Source: Rhizomys pruinosus
Taxonomy: Eukaryota > Chordata > Mammalia > Rodentia > Spalacidae
Assembly: GCA_009823505.1 (NCBI GenBank)
Contig: VZQC01005922.1
Location: 990,296-1,054,295, forward strand
DNA length: 64,000 nt
Reading direction: 5' to 3'
Shown here: positions 1 to 9,639 of the stretch, piece by piece
How positions within the stretch are numbered: position 1 is the stretch's first letter
Layout of the letters: every line of letters starts with the position of its first letter
Made by a program: the position numbers and the translations under genes
The notes under the pieces: generated by a model
Told to the model about the DNA's origin: nothing
What the model saw: only the letters and a program-made list of their open reading frames with translations
Databases searched by the model: none

Positions 1-31
<31 letters not shown>
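1..31 (+). repeat. Poly-A tail of a B1 SINE cut by the window edge
   Basis: A run of about 30 A starts the window. The inverted copy at 15444-15655 shows that this tail belongs to a B1 element whose body lies left of position 1. Confidence 0.7.
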
Positions 32-32
<1 letters not shown>

Positions 33-520
33 AATGAATGAATATGTACACTGTCCTAAGAAGTCTACTTCTAGGACAAATATGCTTGAAATAGACAAAA
101 CAATGTAATTAAGAGATTACGCATTGCAACACACTATAATAGGAAAAATCTATACATAACAGAGCAAATATGCAGCTAAACAAAGGAATAAGGTCTTTAT
201 ATATTGATAAACTCTATAAGCAAGACATTGGTAGAAAAAAGGGCTCGAGTCATAACACAATGTAAAGAGGACAGGATATTTTGTATTAACAAAGAATATA
301 TATTCACAGTTGTTTAAGTGAGAATTAAATTCTGGAAGGACAGACAGTAGACAGGTATGAGAGGTTTTTGTTGAGGGGGTCTGGATAAAAGAGACAGACA
401 GGACTGAAGAATTTTTCACCCTAAGCCATACTAATATATTATCTACTCAGTATTTTCAATTCACCAAGCTAAGTAAAGAAAACCCAGATGACACTGTTGG
501 GAGCACCCCTTTTTCAGTAC

Positions 521-681
521 CTGATATGATACTTTCGTCCAGCCAAGTGACTGGCCCAGTACCCAGATTTCCAGAACCTGTAGCCATCCATTTCTCTTCT
601 GCTATCGCAGAAAGGAGTATAACCATAAGGGGCACCATCCAAATTAAAATCCCTTAACTCTTTCAGATCTGTCCGTACAAT
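521..681 (-). CDS. UGGT1: UGGT1 coding exon, GT24 catalytic domain (approx. residues 1361-1413)
   Basis: The exon is 161 nt, with acceptor ...tctccag and donor AG|gtactg. It reads [13 protein letters not shown], then [17 protein letters not shown], then [19 protein letters not shown], ending KYHI plus two bases. It follows directly on the DxD exon and forms the central part of the glucosyltransferase fold. It is the most 3' exon in the window. A damaged copy of it lies on the plus strand at 14776-14941. Confidence 0.97.
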
Positions 682-1150
682 CTGGAGAAAAGAAAATCAA
701 AATGTTGTTAAACAACATGCAGGCAGTTTCCTTAGGCTGTAACATATAAGGCAGCAGGGAAGGCAGCTTTGTGGGAACAGTACAGGTCTAGTCAACATGC
801 CTGGATTTCCCCCATTTCAATCTGAAATGGCCCCACAGACTTGTTTTTTAGAGCACTTGTACCCCAGCAGGTGGTGCCATTTTGAACAAAGCCTGTGAAG
901 TCAGTCATTAGCAGGCAGAGCCCAGCTGGTGAAAGGTCTCTTATGAGCAGGCCTTTGAAGGTTTACATCCAGGCCTTGGTTAAGGGTCTATTCTCCAAGC
1001 AGTTCTACCACCACGGGTCTGTCACTCTACTTTGCCTTCCTTGCCAGGATGGACTAGACCCTCTGAACTGTAATCCCGTTGCTTCTGATAGGTGTCTGGT
1101 CATCAGCAACAGGAAAGTTAACTAATGCAGAGACGTTAAGAGTTGTGTGG

Positions 1151-1308
1151 AGCTGGGCGTGGTGGCGCATGCCTTTAGTCCTAGCACTCAGGAGGCAGAG
1201 GCAGGCAATCTTTGTGAGTTCAAGCCAGCCTGGTCTACAGAGTTCTAGGACAGCTGGGCTACAGGGAGACCCTGTCACAAAAAAGCCACCCCCCAAAAAA
1301 AAACCCCA
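1151..1308 (+). mobile_element. B1 SINE
   Basis: It runs from 'gctgggcgtggtggcgcatg' to '...gagaccctgtcac' plus an A/C-rich tail, with 7SL-derived B1 boxes in order. A degraded mirror copy is at 14125-14300. Confidence 0.85.
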
Positions 1309-1959
1309 CAAAGAGTTGGGTGGTACAGTGGTTAAACCCCATCATGTGGCTTATAGGCCTCTTGAACTGGTTTGTGTGAAGAATGTTGAAGGGTCTGTGA
1401 TACGTGTGCTGGAGAAGCCCTACAGTGCTCTAGGAAGAGCTTAATGAGCTACTCTGGTGGGAATGCCCAAGACCAGAATGTAGATAGTAAAGAATACTTA
1501 GGAGGTTTCACATGGGAATGAGGACCCTAGTGGGAAGTGGACTAGAGGGCATGTGTTATAGTGTGGCAAAAAAAAAAAAAAAAAGCTTGTGTTCTGAAAA
1601 TCTGAGTTAGACTGAATTCAAAAGTAATGGACCAATTTATTCAGCATAGGAAATTTCAAGACAGCATATTATTCAGGCAGTAGGCAGTAAGTAGCATGGC
1701 TACTGCTCACTGCTTTGGGCCAGATTTACAGTGACCAGGATCAAAAGGAGAACAGAAGAATGTGAAAAACAGTCTGGTAGTGTGCAAAAAGCAAGAATAA
1801 CTTAAAGAAATCAGCATCAGTTTGGAGAAGGGATGCACTTTGTACTGGGACAGTATGGAAGATGGCTTGTGCGCCAGACCCCCCCCCTCCCCCATCCAAG
1901 GCTCCAAGGTATAAAAATGCAAACACATTCAAAAGACTCACTTAAAAGAAGAATGGTTA

Positions 1960-2016
1960 AGTCAGGTACAGTAATGCACACCTGTAATCCCAGCACTTGG
2001 GAAGCTGAAGCCGACA
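1960..2016 (+). mobile_element. Truncated B1-like fragment
   Basis: Only the first ~55 bp of a B1-like element is visible ('acctgtaatcccagcacttg'), ending abruptly at LINE-1 sequence. Confidence 0.5.
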
Positions 2017-2024
2017 AAAACTTC

Positions 2025-5000
2025 TTACAACACACTATAGTTAAAGCTCTAAAAATACAGAATAAAGAAAGAGTATTGAAACTATGGTAGAAGGTCAAGT
2101 CATCTATAAAGGCAACCCTGATTTTTTTCATAGAAACATTTAAAGCCAAAGGTCCTAAAAAGAAATATTCCAAGCTCTGAGAGAACACACCTGTCAAACA
2201 AGAATATCATATCTAGCAAAACTATTAAAATTAAAAAAGTAATACAAATTTTCCATAATAAAAATAGACTAAAGGAATTCATGACCACTAAGATTTCATC
2301 TCACTGCAGGCACATTGGTCCTCATCAGGTATACAAATGACAACAAATGCCAGTATGGATGTGTGGAAATGGAACTCTTCTCCATTGGAGGGAATGTAGA
2401 CTAGTGCAACCACTTTGGAAATCAGTCTGGAAGTTTTTCAGAAAAATGCCATATGACCTAGCTATAGCACCCCTGGGCATATACCCAACAGACTTTATAT
2501 CCCACTACAGAGATATTTGCACCCCTGGACATACACCCAACAGGCTTTATATCCCACTATAGAGACACTTGCACTCTTGGGCTTACACCCAACAGACTTT
2601 ATATCCCACCACAGAGACACCTGCACCCCTGGGTACACACCCAACAGGCTTTATATCCTACTACAGAGACACCTGCACCCCTGGGTACACACCCAACAGA
2701 CTTTATGTCCTACTACAGAGACACCTGCACCCCTGGGCATACACCCAACAGGCTTTATATCCCACTACAGAGACACCTGCACCCCTGGGTACACACCCAA
2801 CAGACTTTATATCCCACTACAGAGACACCTGCACCCCTGGGTACACACCCGACAGACTTTATATCCTACTACAGAGACACCTGCACCCCTGGGTACACAC
2901 CCGACAGGCTTTATATCCTACTACAGAGACACCTGCACCCCTGGGTACACACCCAACAGGCTTTATATCCTACTACAGAGACACCTGCACCCCTGGGTAC
3001 ACACCCAACAGGCTTTATATCCTACTACAGAGACACCTGCACCCCTGGGTACACACCCAACAGGCTTTATATCCTACTACAGAGACACCTGCACCCCTGG
3101 GTACACACCCAACAGGCTTTATATCCTACTACAGAGACACCTGCACCCCTGGGTACACACCCAACAGGCTTTATATCCTACTACAGAGACACCTGCACCC
3201 CTGGGTACACACCCAACAGGCTTTATATCCTACTACAGAGACACCTGCACCCCTGGGCACACACCCAACAGACTTTATATCCTACTACAGAGACACCTGC
3301 ACCCCTGGGTACACACCCAACAGACTTTATATCCCACTACAGAGACACCTGCACCCCTGGGTACACACCCAACAGACTTTATATCCTACTACAGAGATAC
3401 CTGCACCCCTGGGTACACACCCAACAGACTTTATATCCTACTACAGACACACCTGCACCCCTGGGCATACACCTAATAGACTTTATATCTTACTACAGAG
3501 ACACCTACACACCCGTATGCAGTGCAGCTCTATTCACAACTGCTAGGAAATGGAATTACCCTAGAAGTCCATCAATTGACGGATAAGAAAAATGTGATAC
3601 ACATACATGATGGAATACTGCTCAGCTGTAAAGAAAAATGAAATTTGCAGGTAAATGGTTAGAAGTACAAAAAAACTATACTGAGTGGGATCAGCCAGGA
3701 GGCTCCAAAAGGCACATATCACATGCTGTCTCTCATACAAGGGTCCTAGCTTCAAATCTTTTGTTTGCTGTGCTTAATTTAGAGCACAAGTAGAAGCCAG
3801 GAAACTAGAAAGGGGTGGAGGGAGGGTTTGTGTTAAGGGAGGGGACAGATTATAGGTAAAAGAAAAATAGAAGTAGCATACAGAGCATGGAGGGGTGCAG
3901 GAATATGGAGGAAACAAGGGGCAAAGTGCAAGGGTGATTTAAAGGAAAGGCGTATGAAACCCATAGGGAAGCCTACTATTTCACAATTCAAAAAGAATTT
4001 GAGGTCTAGTAGAACACATGGGAATACAGGGGGAATACAAGGGTTCAAGGATTGAGTTGGGATGGAGCCAGGGGATGGGTGATAAGGGATTGGGGTGGGG
4101 TGACCAAAATTAAAGATCTATGAAAAAGCCTTATGAAAATCCACCAGTTAGTAATCTGATTTCAAAATACAACTTAAAAATAAGAGTTTGAACAGAATTA
4201 TTCTGTGTGGGTGGACAATGGTGCTCTCAGAATACATGGGTTATTAACTGAAACACAATGAAAGGCATGGGACACTTCCCTACAAGTTGTTCAGAGGGCC
4301 AGATGACTCCAAACAGTATGAGCTCTTACCATTGCCCTTGTTTCCTACCACTACATGGTAAGACTACTGTGGAGGACACACTACATGCTCTGGGTACAGG
4401 ACACAGAGAAATCAATCTCAAACTAACTGGGAAACCTCTTCCTTACTGGCCACCTTTCCTAGTGGTGGAAGGTGCAATGCAGGCTGCTAGAGGAGACGTT
4501 ATCAATGGTGTTACCCAATGATGGACCCTGTATCCTACAATACTGACCTTCAAGGCAAGATGTAGCCACTGGTGCAATAGTAGCATGACTATTATGGGTG
4601 AGTAACTGCTTTCTGACTGGTTTTGAGTCTTGTTCCCCAGAAGGGAACCAGTCAGGATTACATACCTGTAATCCTGATCAAAGCATGTGGCCATCATAGG
4701 CCTTAGGGTAGAACCTGCTATTGTTATTTTGGTAAATGGTCATGTTCTCAAAGTGCTGTCTAAATATTTATGTTTATACACAGAGAACTGGGCCACTCTC
4801 AACCTTAGAGAATCTTTTTGCAGTGGGCAGTGGTCAATGGAGAGGTATGTAACTAGTCAAAATGCTAAGAATAAGAGACTGAGTGCTCAGCCCCAAATGG
4901 GTATCTCTAACACTCCCATGCCCTCAAGGTTCAGGAAGCATTAAAGAGGTGGAAAGAATATAAGAGCCAGAGGCTAGGAGGAGTGCTGTGAAATGCTGTC

Positions 5001-5300
5001 TTCTGGACAGACGCGGCTGTCACACTCATGAACTCACAGACAACTACTGAGGAGGGAGAATTTTTCTTTTTTGAGGGTATGGGCACTGATAAGATTCCTG
5101 TACTTCAGTGGATGTACTCATGCACATATGGCAATACTAACTTGACTTAGTGGGTTGTAAGGAAAAAAGGAAGAAAGAAAAGACATGAAGTTGGGAGAGG
5201 GGCATGTTGGGAGGGGATATGGAGGGAGGAGGTGGGGGGGAATGAGGGGTATATATAGTTGTATTTTATTGTATACATGCATGAAATTCTCAAGAAAAAA
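2025..5300 (+). mobile_element. LINE-1 fragment: ORF2 C-terminal part plus 3' UTR, containing a 52-bp array
   Basis: 2340-2466 translates as the end of L1 ORF2 (GTLLHWRECRLVQPLWKS, then MPYDLAIAPLGIYP). After the array, 3507-3760 resumes with the ORF2 tail (SAALFTTARKWNYP, MEYCSAVKKNE). A long purine-rich 3' UTR follows, ending near 5300 with a short A-rich tail. The 5' part is missing and the frame has stops, so this is a dead copy. Upstream sequence 2025-2340 resembles older L1 sequence but its boundary is uncertain. The element lies antisense in the UGGT1 intron. Confidence 0.8.
2467..3506 (+). repeat. 52-bp minisatellite, 20 units, derived from LINE-1 ORF2
   Basis: Units anchored on 'gcacccctggg' start at 2467, 2519, 2571, 2623, 2675 and so on to 3455. 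3455-2467 is exactly 19 x 52, so there are twenty units with no net indel. The unit corresponds to the L1 ORF2 stretch LGIYPTDFISHYRDICTP, which occurs once in a normal element. Units in the centre are nearly identical; edge units carry substitutions (gactttat/ggctttat, cccac/cctac). Because 52 is not a multiple of 3, all three forward frames remain open with a 52-residue protein period. There is no evidence that it is coding. Confidence 0.95.
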
Positions 5301-5446
5301 AACTTTTTTTTGTCTTTTTCAAGACATGGTCTTCCTGTAGCCCCAGCTGTCCTGGAACTCACTCTCTCAGGCTGGCTTTGAACTTACAAAGATCCACCTG
5401 TCTCTGCCTCCCAAGTGCTAGGATTAAAAGCGTGCGCCATCATGGA
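5301..5446 (-). mobile_element. B1 SINE (antisense)
   Basis: A T-run is followed by reverse-complement B1 ('tcctggaactcactct', 'cctcccaagtgctaggatta'), directly abutting the L1 3' end. Confidence 0.85.
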
Positions 5447-5582
5447 GATGTGCTAATGGAAATTAAAGAGTGATCACACATGGTGCTATTTTCCATATTT
5501 CCAAAATACTAATGCAAAATAGGTACTTTTCCATAGCTAGAAACTTAATACACACTATTAAGATCTGGTATGTAGAGCTTAC

Positions 5583-5765
5583 CTGATCGGCATCCACAAA
5601 CAGGAATTTGTCAACAACTAGCGGGAAAAGCACATCTAGAAAGAGAATCTTGTAGCCCCAGATGATGCGCTGCTTCTCTGTCTGCTGATGAAGCCACCGT
5701 GGCCACTTGTACTGAACTAGTTCATACTGGAAATTGTACTTGTTGGCCATGTAAGGTATAAACTC
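5583..5765 (-). CDS. UGGT1: UGGT1 coding exon with DxD motif (approx. residues 1300-1360)
   Basis: The exon is 183 nt, phase 0 at both ends, with acceptor ...aaaatag and donor CAG|gtaagc. It reads [40 protein letters not shown], then [20 protein letters not shown] plus Q. VDAD supplies the DxD-type motif that in GT24 enzymes coordinates the divalent metal and UDP-glucose. The exon is intact and near-identical to other mammals as I recall them. A corrupted plus-strand copy lies at 8973-9145. Confidence 0.98.
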
Positions 5766-5934
5766 CTATTTTCAGAGAAACAACAGCCATCATTCTGATC
5801 AAGAAAACTGACTTAATTTAAGTCAGCCACCATTATTACAGTACAAATAAAACACATATCTAAAACAAGTCTAGTAAATTTGGCCCTAACTCACTTGGGA
5901 CTACATATATACTCCTGTCCAGCCCCCATTTCTT

Positions 5935-6093
5935 TTTTTTTTTTTTTTAGTCTTTTCGAGACAGGGTCTCCTTGTAGCCCCAGCTGTCCTGGAACTCGCT
6001 CTGTAGACCAGGCTGGCCTTGAACTCACAAAGATCCGCCTGCCTCTGCCTCCCAAGTGCTAGGATTAAAGGTGTGTGCCACCACGCCCGGCTA
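5935..6093 (-). mobile_element. B1 SINE (antisense) with 14-bp target-site duplication
   Basis: It is a full-length B1. The flanking direct repeat 'agcccccatttctt' is at 5921-5934 and 6094-6107, marking a clean insertion. Confidence 0.92.
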
Positions 6094-6107
6094 AGCCCCC
6101 ATTTCTT

Positions 6108-6860
6108 GATGGCTTTTAGTAACCACCTGAAAAAGAAATCTGAAGGCAAAAGCTTTTAGATCTCTCTCCGTGTTTAAGGCACACAGGTTTACCTCCATTT
6201 ATCTAAACTTGATTTTAGTGAAAACACATTTTCAGCTCATAATACGACTTTTCTCATGGTTGGGTCTAACCTAGTGAATAATATGGCAGAGCCGAAACTC
6301 TGGATAATTTCTGCTTTTAACAATCTTTCAGTTTCCAAACACTAGTACATACATTTGGGGGACCAGAAAAAACCCATCTAGGACAGTCACCACTGAGTAT
6401 GCTCAAAGCTGCTTAGTAAATTCTATATAAAAAAAAAAAAACAATTCAAGAAAAATAAATCCTGGCTGGTACAAGTCAAGCAGGAAACTGCAAGTGGGTT
6501 TAACATCCCTTCCACGCCTCACTGGAGGAGGCGCATTAGAAAATGGATCATTCTCAAAATACATCATTCTTGTCCTTTCTAAATTAAAGTAAGAATGCAT
6601 GCTTCAGATGAAGGGACTGTTATTTCATTAAAACATTATTTCTCACAAAAGATAAAGACTCTCCTCCTATATTATCCAAGCTTCAAACAGGCCATACTTT
6701 TAGTTTCATAATCACTATTACCAAAATAGAGAAATTTGGAAGAAAAAAAGAAGCAATGAAAGAGACAATGAAATTAGGGGTATCCTAACAAGGATAAAAA
6801 AAATAAATGTATAGATGAAAGAAGAAAAGAGTATGTTACAATGTAAATATTCCCTTAATA
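6108..6860. other. UGGT1 intron sequence, nothing recognised
   Basis: AT-rich intron. The antisense frame at 6403-6600 is simply the one shared with its inverted copy at 8042-8290; I see no coding or repeat signature. Confidence 0.6.
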
Positions 6861-6874
6861 AGAATGTTTTTCTT

Positions 6875-7090
6875 GGGGGGCTGGAGAGATGGTTCTGCTG
6901 TTAAGAGCACTGGCTACTCTTGAAGAGGACCCATGTACAGATCCCAGCACCTACACGGCAGCTAACAACTGCCCGTAACTCCAGTTCCAGGGGATCTGAC
7001 AGCCTCTTCTGACCTCCATGGGCATTACATAATACAGGTGCACTTACATACATGCAGGCAATACACTTATACACATAAAGTAAAAATAAA
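6875..7090 (+). mobile_element. B2 SINE with 14-bp target-site duplication
   Basis: It runs from 'ggctggagagatggttctgc' to an A-rich tail. The direct repeat 'agaatgtttttctt' is at 6861-6874 and 7091-7104. Confidence 0.92.
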
Positions 7091-7120
7091 AGAATGTTTT
7101 TCTTTTCCTAGTGTACAAAC

Positions 7121-7205
7121 CTTAAATGTGGGGGATAAATAATTCTTCAAGAACCAGAATTTCACAGGAGTTTTGGTATTCTTCAGCACTGATAACATCA
7201 TTATG
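7121..7205 (-). CDS. UGGT1: UGGT1 coding exon, start of GT24 domain (approx. residues 1271-1299)
   Basis: The exon is 85 nt, with acceptor ...gtttggcag and donor AAG|gtttgt. Its first base completes an Arg codon from the exon at 18006-18107. It then reads [19 protein letters not shown] and KNYLSPTFK, the first beta strand region of the glucosyltransferase domain. A frame-broken copy is on the plus strand at 7429-7512. Confidence 0.97.
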
Positions 7206-7244
7206 CTGCCAAACAAAAACAAATGATGATTTTTCAGTGCTTTT

Positions 7245-7265
7245 TTTTTTTTTTTTTTTTTTTTT
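7245..7265 (-). mobile_element. 5'-side remnant (poly-T) of a bisected B1
   Basis: This T-run follows the 17-bp site 'gatttttcagtgctttt' (7228-7244). The other end of the same antisense B1 is at 16044-16080, followed by the same 17 bp at 16081-16097. The B1 body is replaced by the inverted block. Confidence 0.85.
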
Positions 7266-7428
7266 GGGAGGCAGAGCAGGTGGATCTTGTGAGTTTCAAG
7301 GCAAAGCTTTGGTCTCAAGAGTAATTCCAGGACAGCTGGGGCGACAGGGAGACCGGTCTCGAAAAGACCAAAAAAAAAAAAAAAAAAAAAAAAAGCACTG
7401 AAAAATCATCATTGTTTTGTGTTGGCAG

Positions 7429-7512
7429 CAGTAATGATGTTATCAGTGCGAAGAATACAAAACTCGTGAAATTCTGGTTCTTCTGAAGAATTATTTATCC
7501 CCCACATTTAAG
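7429..7512 (+). pseudogene. False copy of UGGT1 exon 7121-7205
   Basis: It is 84 nt against 85 in the real exon, with several single-base indels ('gtgcgaagaatac' for 'gtgctgaagaatacc'; 'gttcttctgaag' for 'gttcttgaag'). It should not be annotated as an exon. Confidence 0.88.
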
Positions 7513-7539
7513 GTTTGTACACTCGGAAAAGAAAAAAAA

Positions 7540-7766
7540 CTTTTTTATTTTTACTTATGTGATAGAGTGTATGCCTGCATGTATGTAAGATGCACCTGTA
7601 TATGTAATGGTAAGCCCATGGAGGTCAGAAGAGGCTGTCAGATTCCCTGCGAACTGGAGTTACGGCAGTTGTTCGCTGCCGTGTAGGTGCTGGGATCTGT
7701 ACATGGGTCCCGTCTTCAAGAGTAGCCAGTTGCTCTTCAACAGCAAGAACCATCTCTACCAGCCCC
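7540..7766 (-). mobile_element. Inverted-arm copy of the B2 at 6875-7090
   Basis: It has reverse orientation and the same B2 body and flanks, with scattered indels. Confidence 0.8.
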
Positions 7767-8617
7767 AAGAAAAAACACTTCTTATTAAGGGAATATTTAC
7801 ATTGTAAACATACTTTTTAATCTTTCAACTATCGCATTTATTTTTTATCTTCGTAGAACCCCTAATGTCATTGTCTTATTTCATTGCTTCCTTTTTTTTT
7901 CCAATATTTCATCTATTTTGGTAATAGTGATTATGAAACTAAAAGTATGGCCTGTTTGAAGCTTGGATAATATAGGAGGAGAGTCTTTATCTTTTGTGAG
8001 AAATAATGTTTTAATGAAATAACAGTCCCTTCATCTGAAGCATGCATTCTTACTTTAATTTAGAAAGGACAAGAATGATGTATTTTGAGAATGATCCATT
8101 TTCTAATGCGCCTCCTCCAGTGAGGCGTGGAAGGGATGTTAAACCCACTTGCAGTTTCCTGCTTGACTTGTACCAGCCAGGATTTATTTTCTTGAGATTG
8201 GGTTTTTTTTCGTTTGGTATCCATAGAATTTACCTAACGCAGCTTTGGAGCCATACTCAGGCTGGTGACTGTCCTCCGAGTGGGGTCTAGTAACCAAAAT
8301 TTCATGTAGCGTAACTTGCCACAACAAATGTTAAAAGAGGAGAAATTAGTAGCGAAATAGGTCGGCGCTTCGGAATAGATACTACAAGTATACTGCACAT
8401 AAAAAGCTAAAGAGACGCAGAGTTCGTCTAGGCATATTATTCAAGGAGACCAACCATGGTTAAAGTCGATTAATGACTGAAAATGTGTTTATGCAGTAAA
8501 AATGCAAGAGGAAAAAGACGAGTAATGGGTGAATGCGCCTAATAACGGAGAAGCGTCATAAACGTTTTCTGCTTCCGATTTCTTTTATCAGTGGTTACTA
8601 AAAGCCAATCAGAGAAT

Positions 8618-8800
8618 GTGGGGCTTAGCGGGCTGCGTGGCTACACACACTTTAATCCTCAGCTCTACGTGGTTTAGAGCAGAGGCAGCGGAGCTTTGGA
8701 GATTGAGAAGCCGAAACCAGCCTGGTCTAACAGAGCGGTGTCCAGGCACTGGGGCTAAGGAGACCCTGGTCTCGCCACCAACCCGACGAAAAAAACCACA
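8618..8800 (+). mobile_element. Inverted-arm copy of the B1 at 5935-6093, heavily corrupted
   Basis: B1 words such as 'accagcctggtct' and 'gagaccctggtctcg' persist in order, but spacing is lost. Confidence 0.65.
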
Positions 8801-8972
8801 CAATTTTGCTAGGACCTCAATGTTATTTTGTCCCGACTTTTTAGTTCCCGAGTCTACTCAAATTGTTATAGATTTTTTATATGTGTTTTATTTGTACTGT
8901 AATAATGGTGGCTGACTTAAATTAAGTCAGTTTTCTTGATCAGAATGATGGCTGTTGTTTCTCTGAAAATAG

Positions 8973-9145
8973 GAGTTTATACCTTACATGGCCAACAAGT
9001 ACAATTTCCAGTATGAACTAGTTCAGTACAAGTGGCCACGGTGGCTTCATCAGCAGACAGAGAAGCAGCGCATCATCTGGGGCTACAAGATTCTCTTTCT
9101 AGATGTGCGAGCCGCAGTGGTTGACAAAATTCCTGTGTGGTGGAT
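8973..9145 (+). pseudogene. False copy of UGGT1 exon 5583-5765
   Basis: The first ~130 nt match the true exon closely ([20 protein letters not shown] frame). The DxD end is scrambled ('gatgtgcgagccgcagtgg'), removing VDADQ and the splice donor. It is part of the fold-back block. Confidence 0.88.
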
Positions 9146-9639
9146 AGGAGTCAATACAGTCTAAGGTATAGTCAGTATGAGAAAAGTACCATTTGGGGAT
9201 AGTAGGGAGAGAATGGAAAAAAAAATAGGCCCCCCCACCTGACCTGCGACACGCCCTCTTACGGACGTTCACACGGCTGTATGCCACCACGGTCACAGAA
9301 ACGCGCCGCAGCCAGGCTTGTTAATGCTCTGGGAGCCTTAATGCCGTGAGCCAGCAATGGGAGAGGGAAGGCCAGAAGAGAGAGTTTTGAAGTTCAAAGC
9401 ACCCACCGAGTCGACGTTACATGGCGGAACAATACCCAGACGCTGAGAGCTACGGCAACACCCATATGAACAACCACGACGAAGTTTTTTTTTCTGAGTA
9501 TAGTTGTAAGATAGAGTACAATAGCAGCGTCACAACATTATAGCCTGTCACCTGTTCGAACGCCACACAAACCATTCCTCCAGCATCACATATCCCTCAC
9601 ACAACATGCCCCTCTCCACAAGTCCATGTATTTCTTTCT

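Noticed and set aside
2467..3506. CRISPR-like regular array
   Set aside because: The units are contiguous 52-bp tandem repeats with no spacers, lie inside a LINE-1 and belong to a rodent genome.
2517..3586. Three long overlapping repeat-protein ORFs
   Set aside because: They arise from the 52-bp period in all three frames of an L1-derived minisatellite; no start context, splice structure or independent support.
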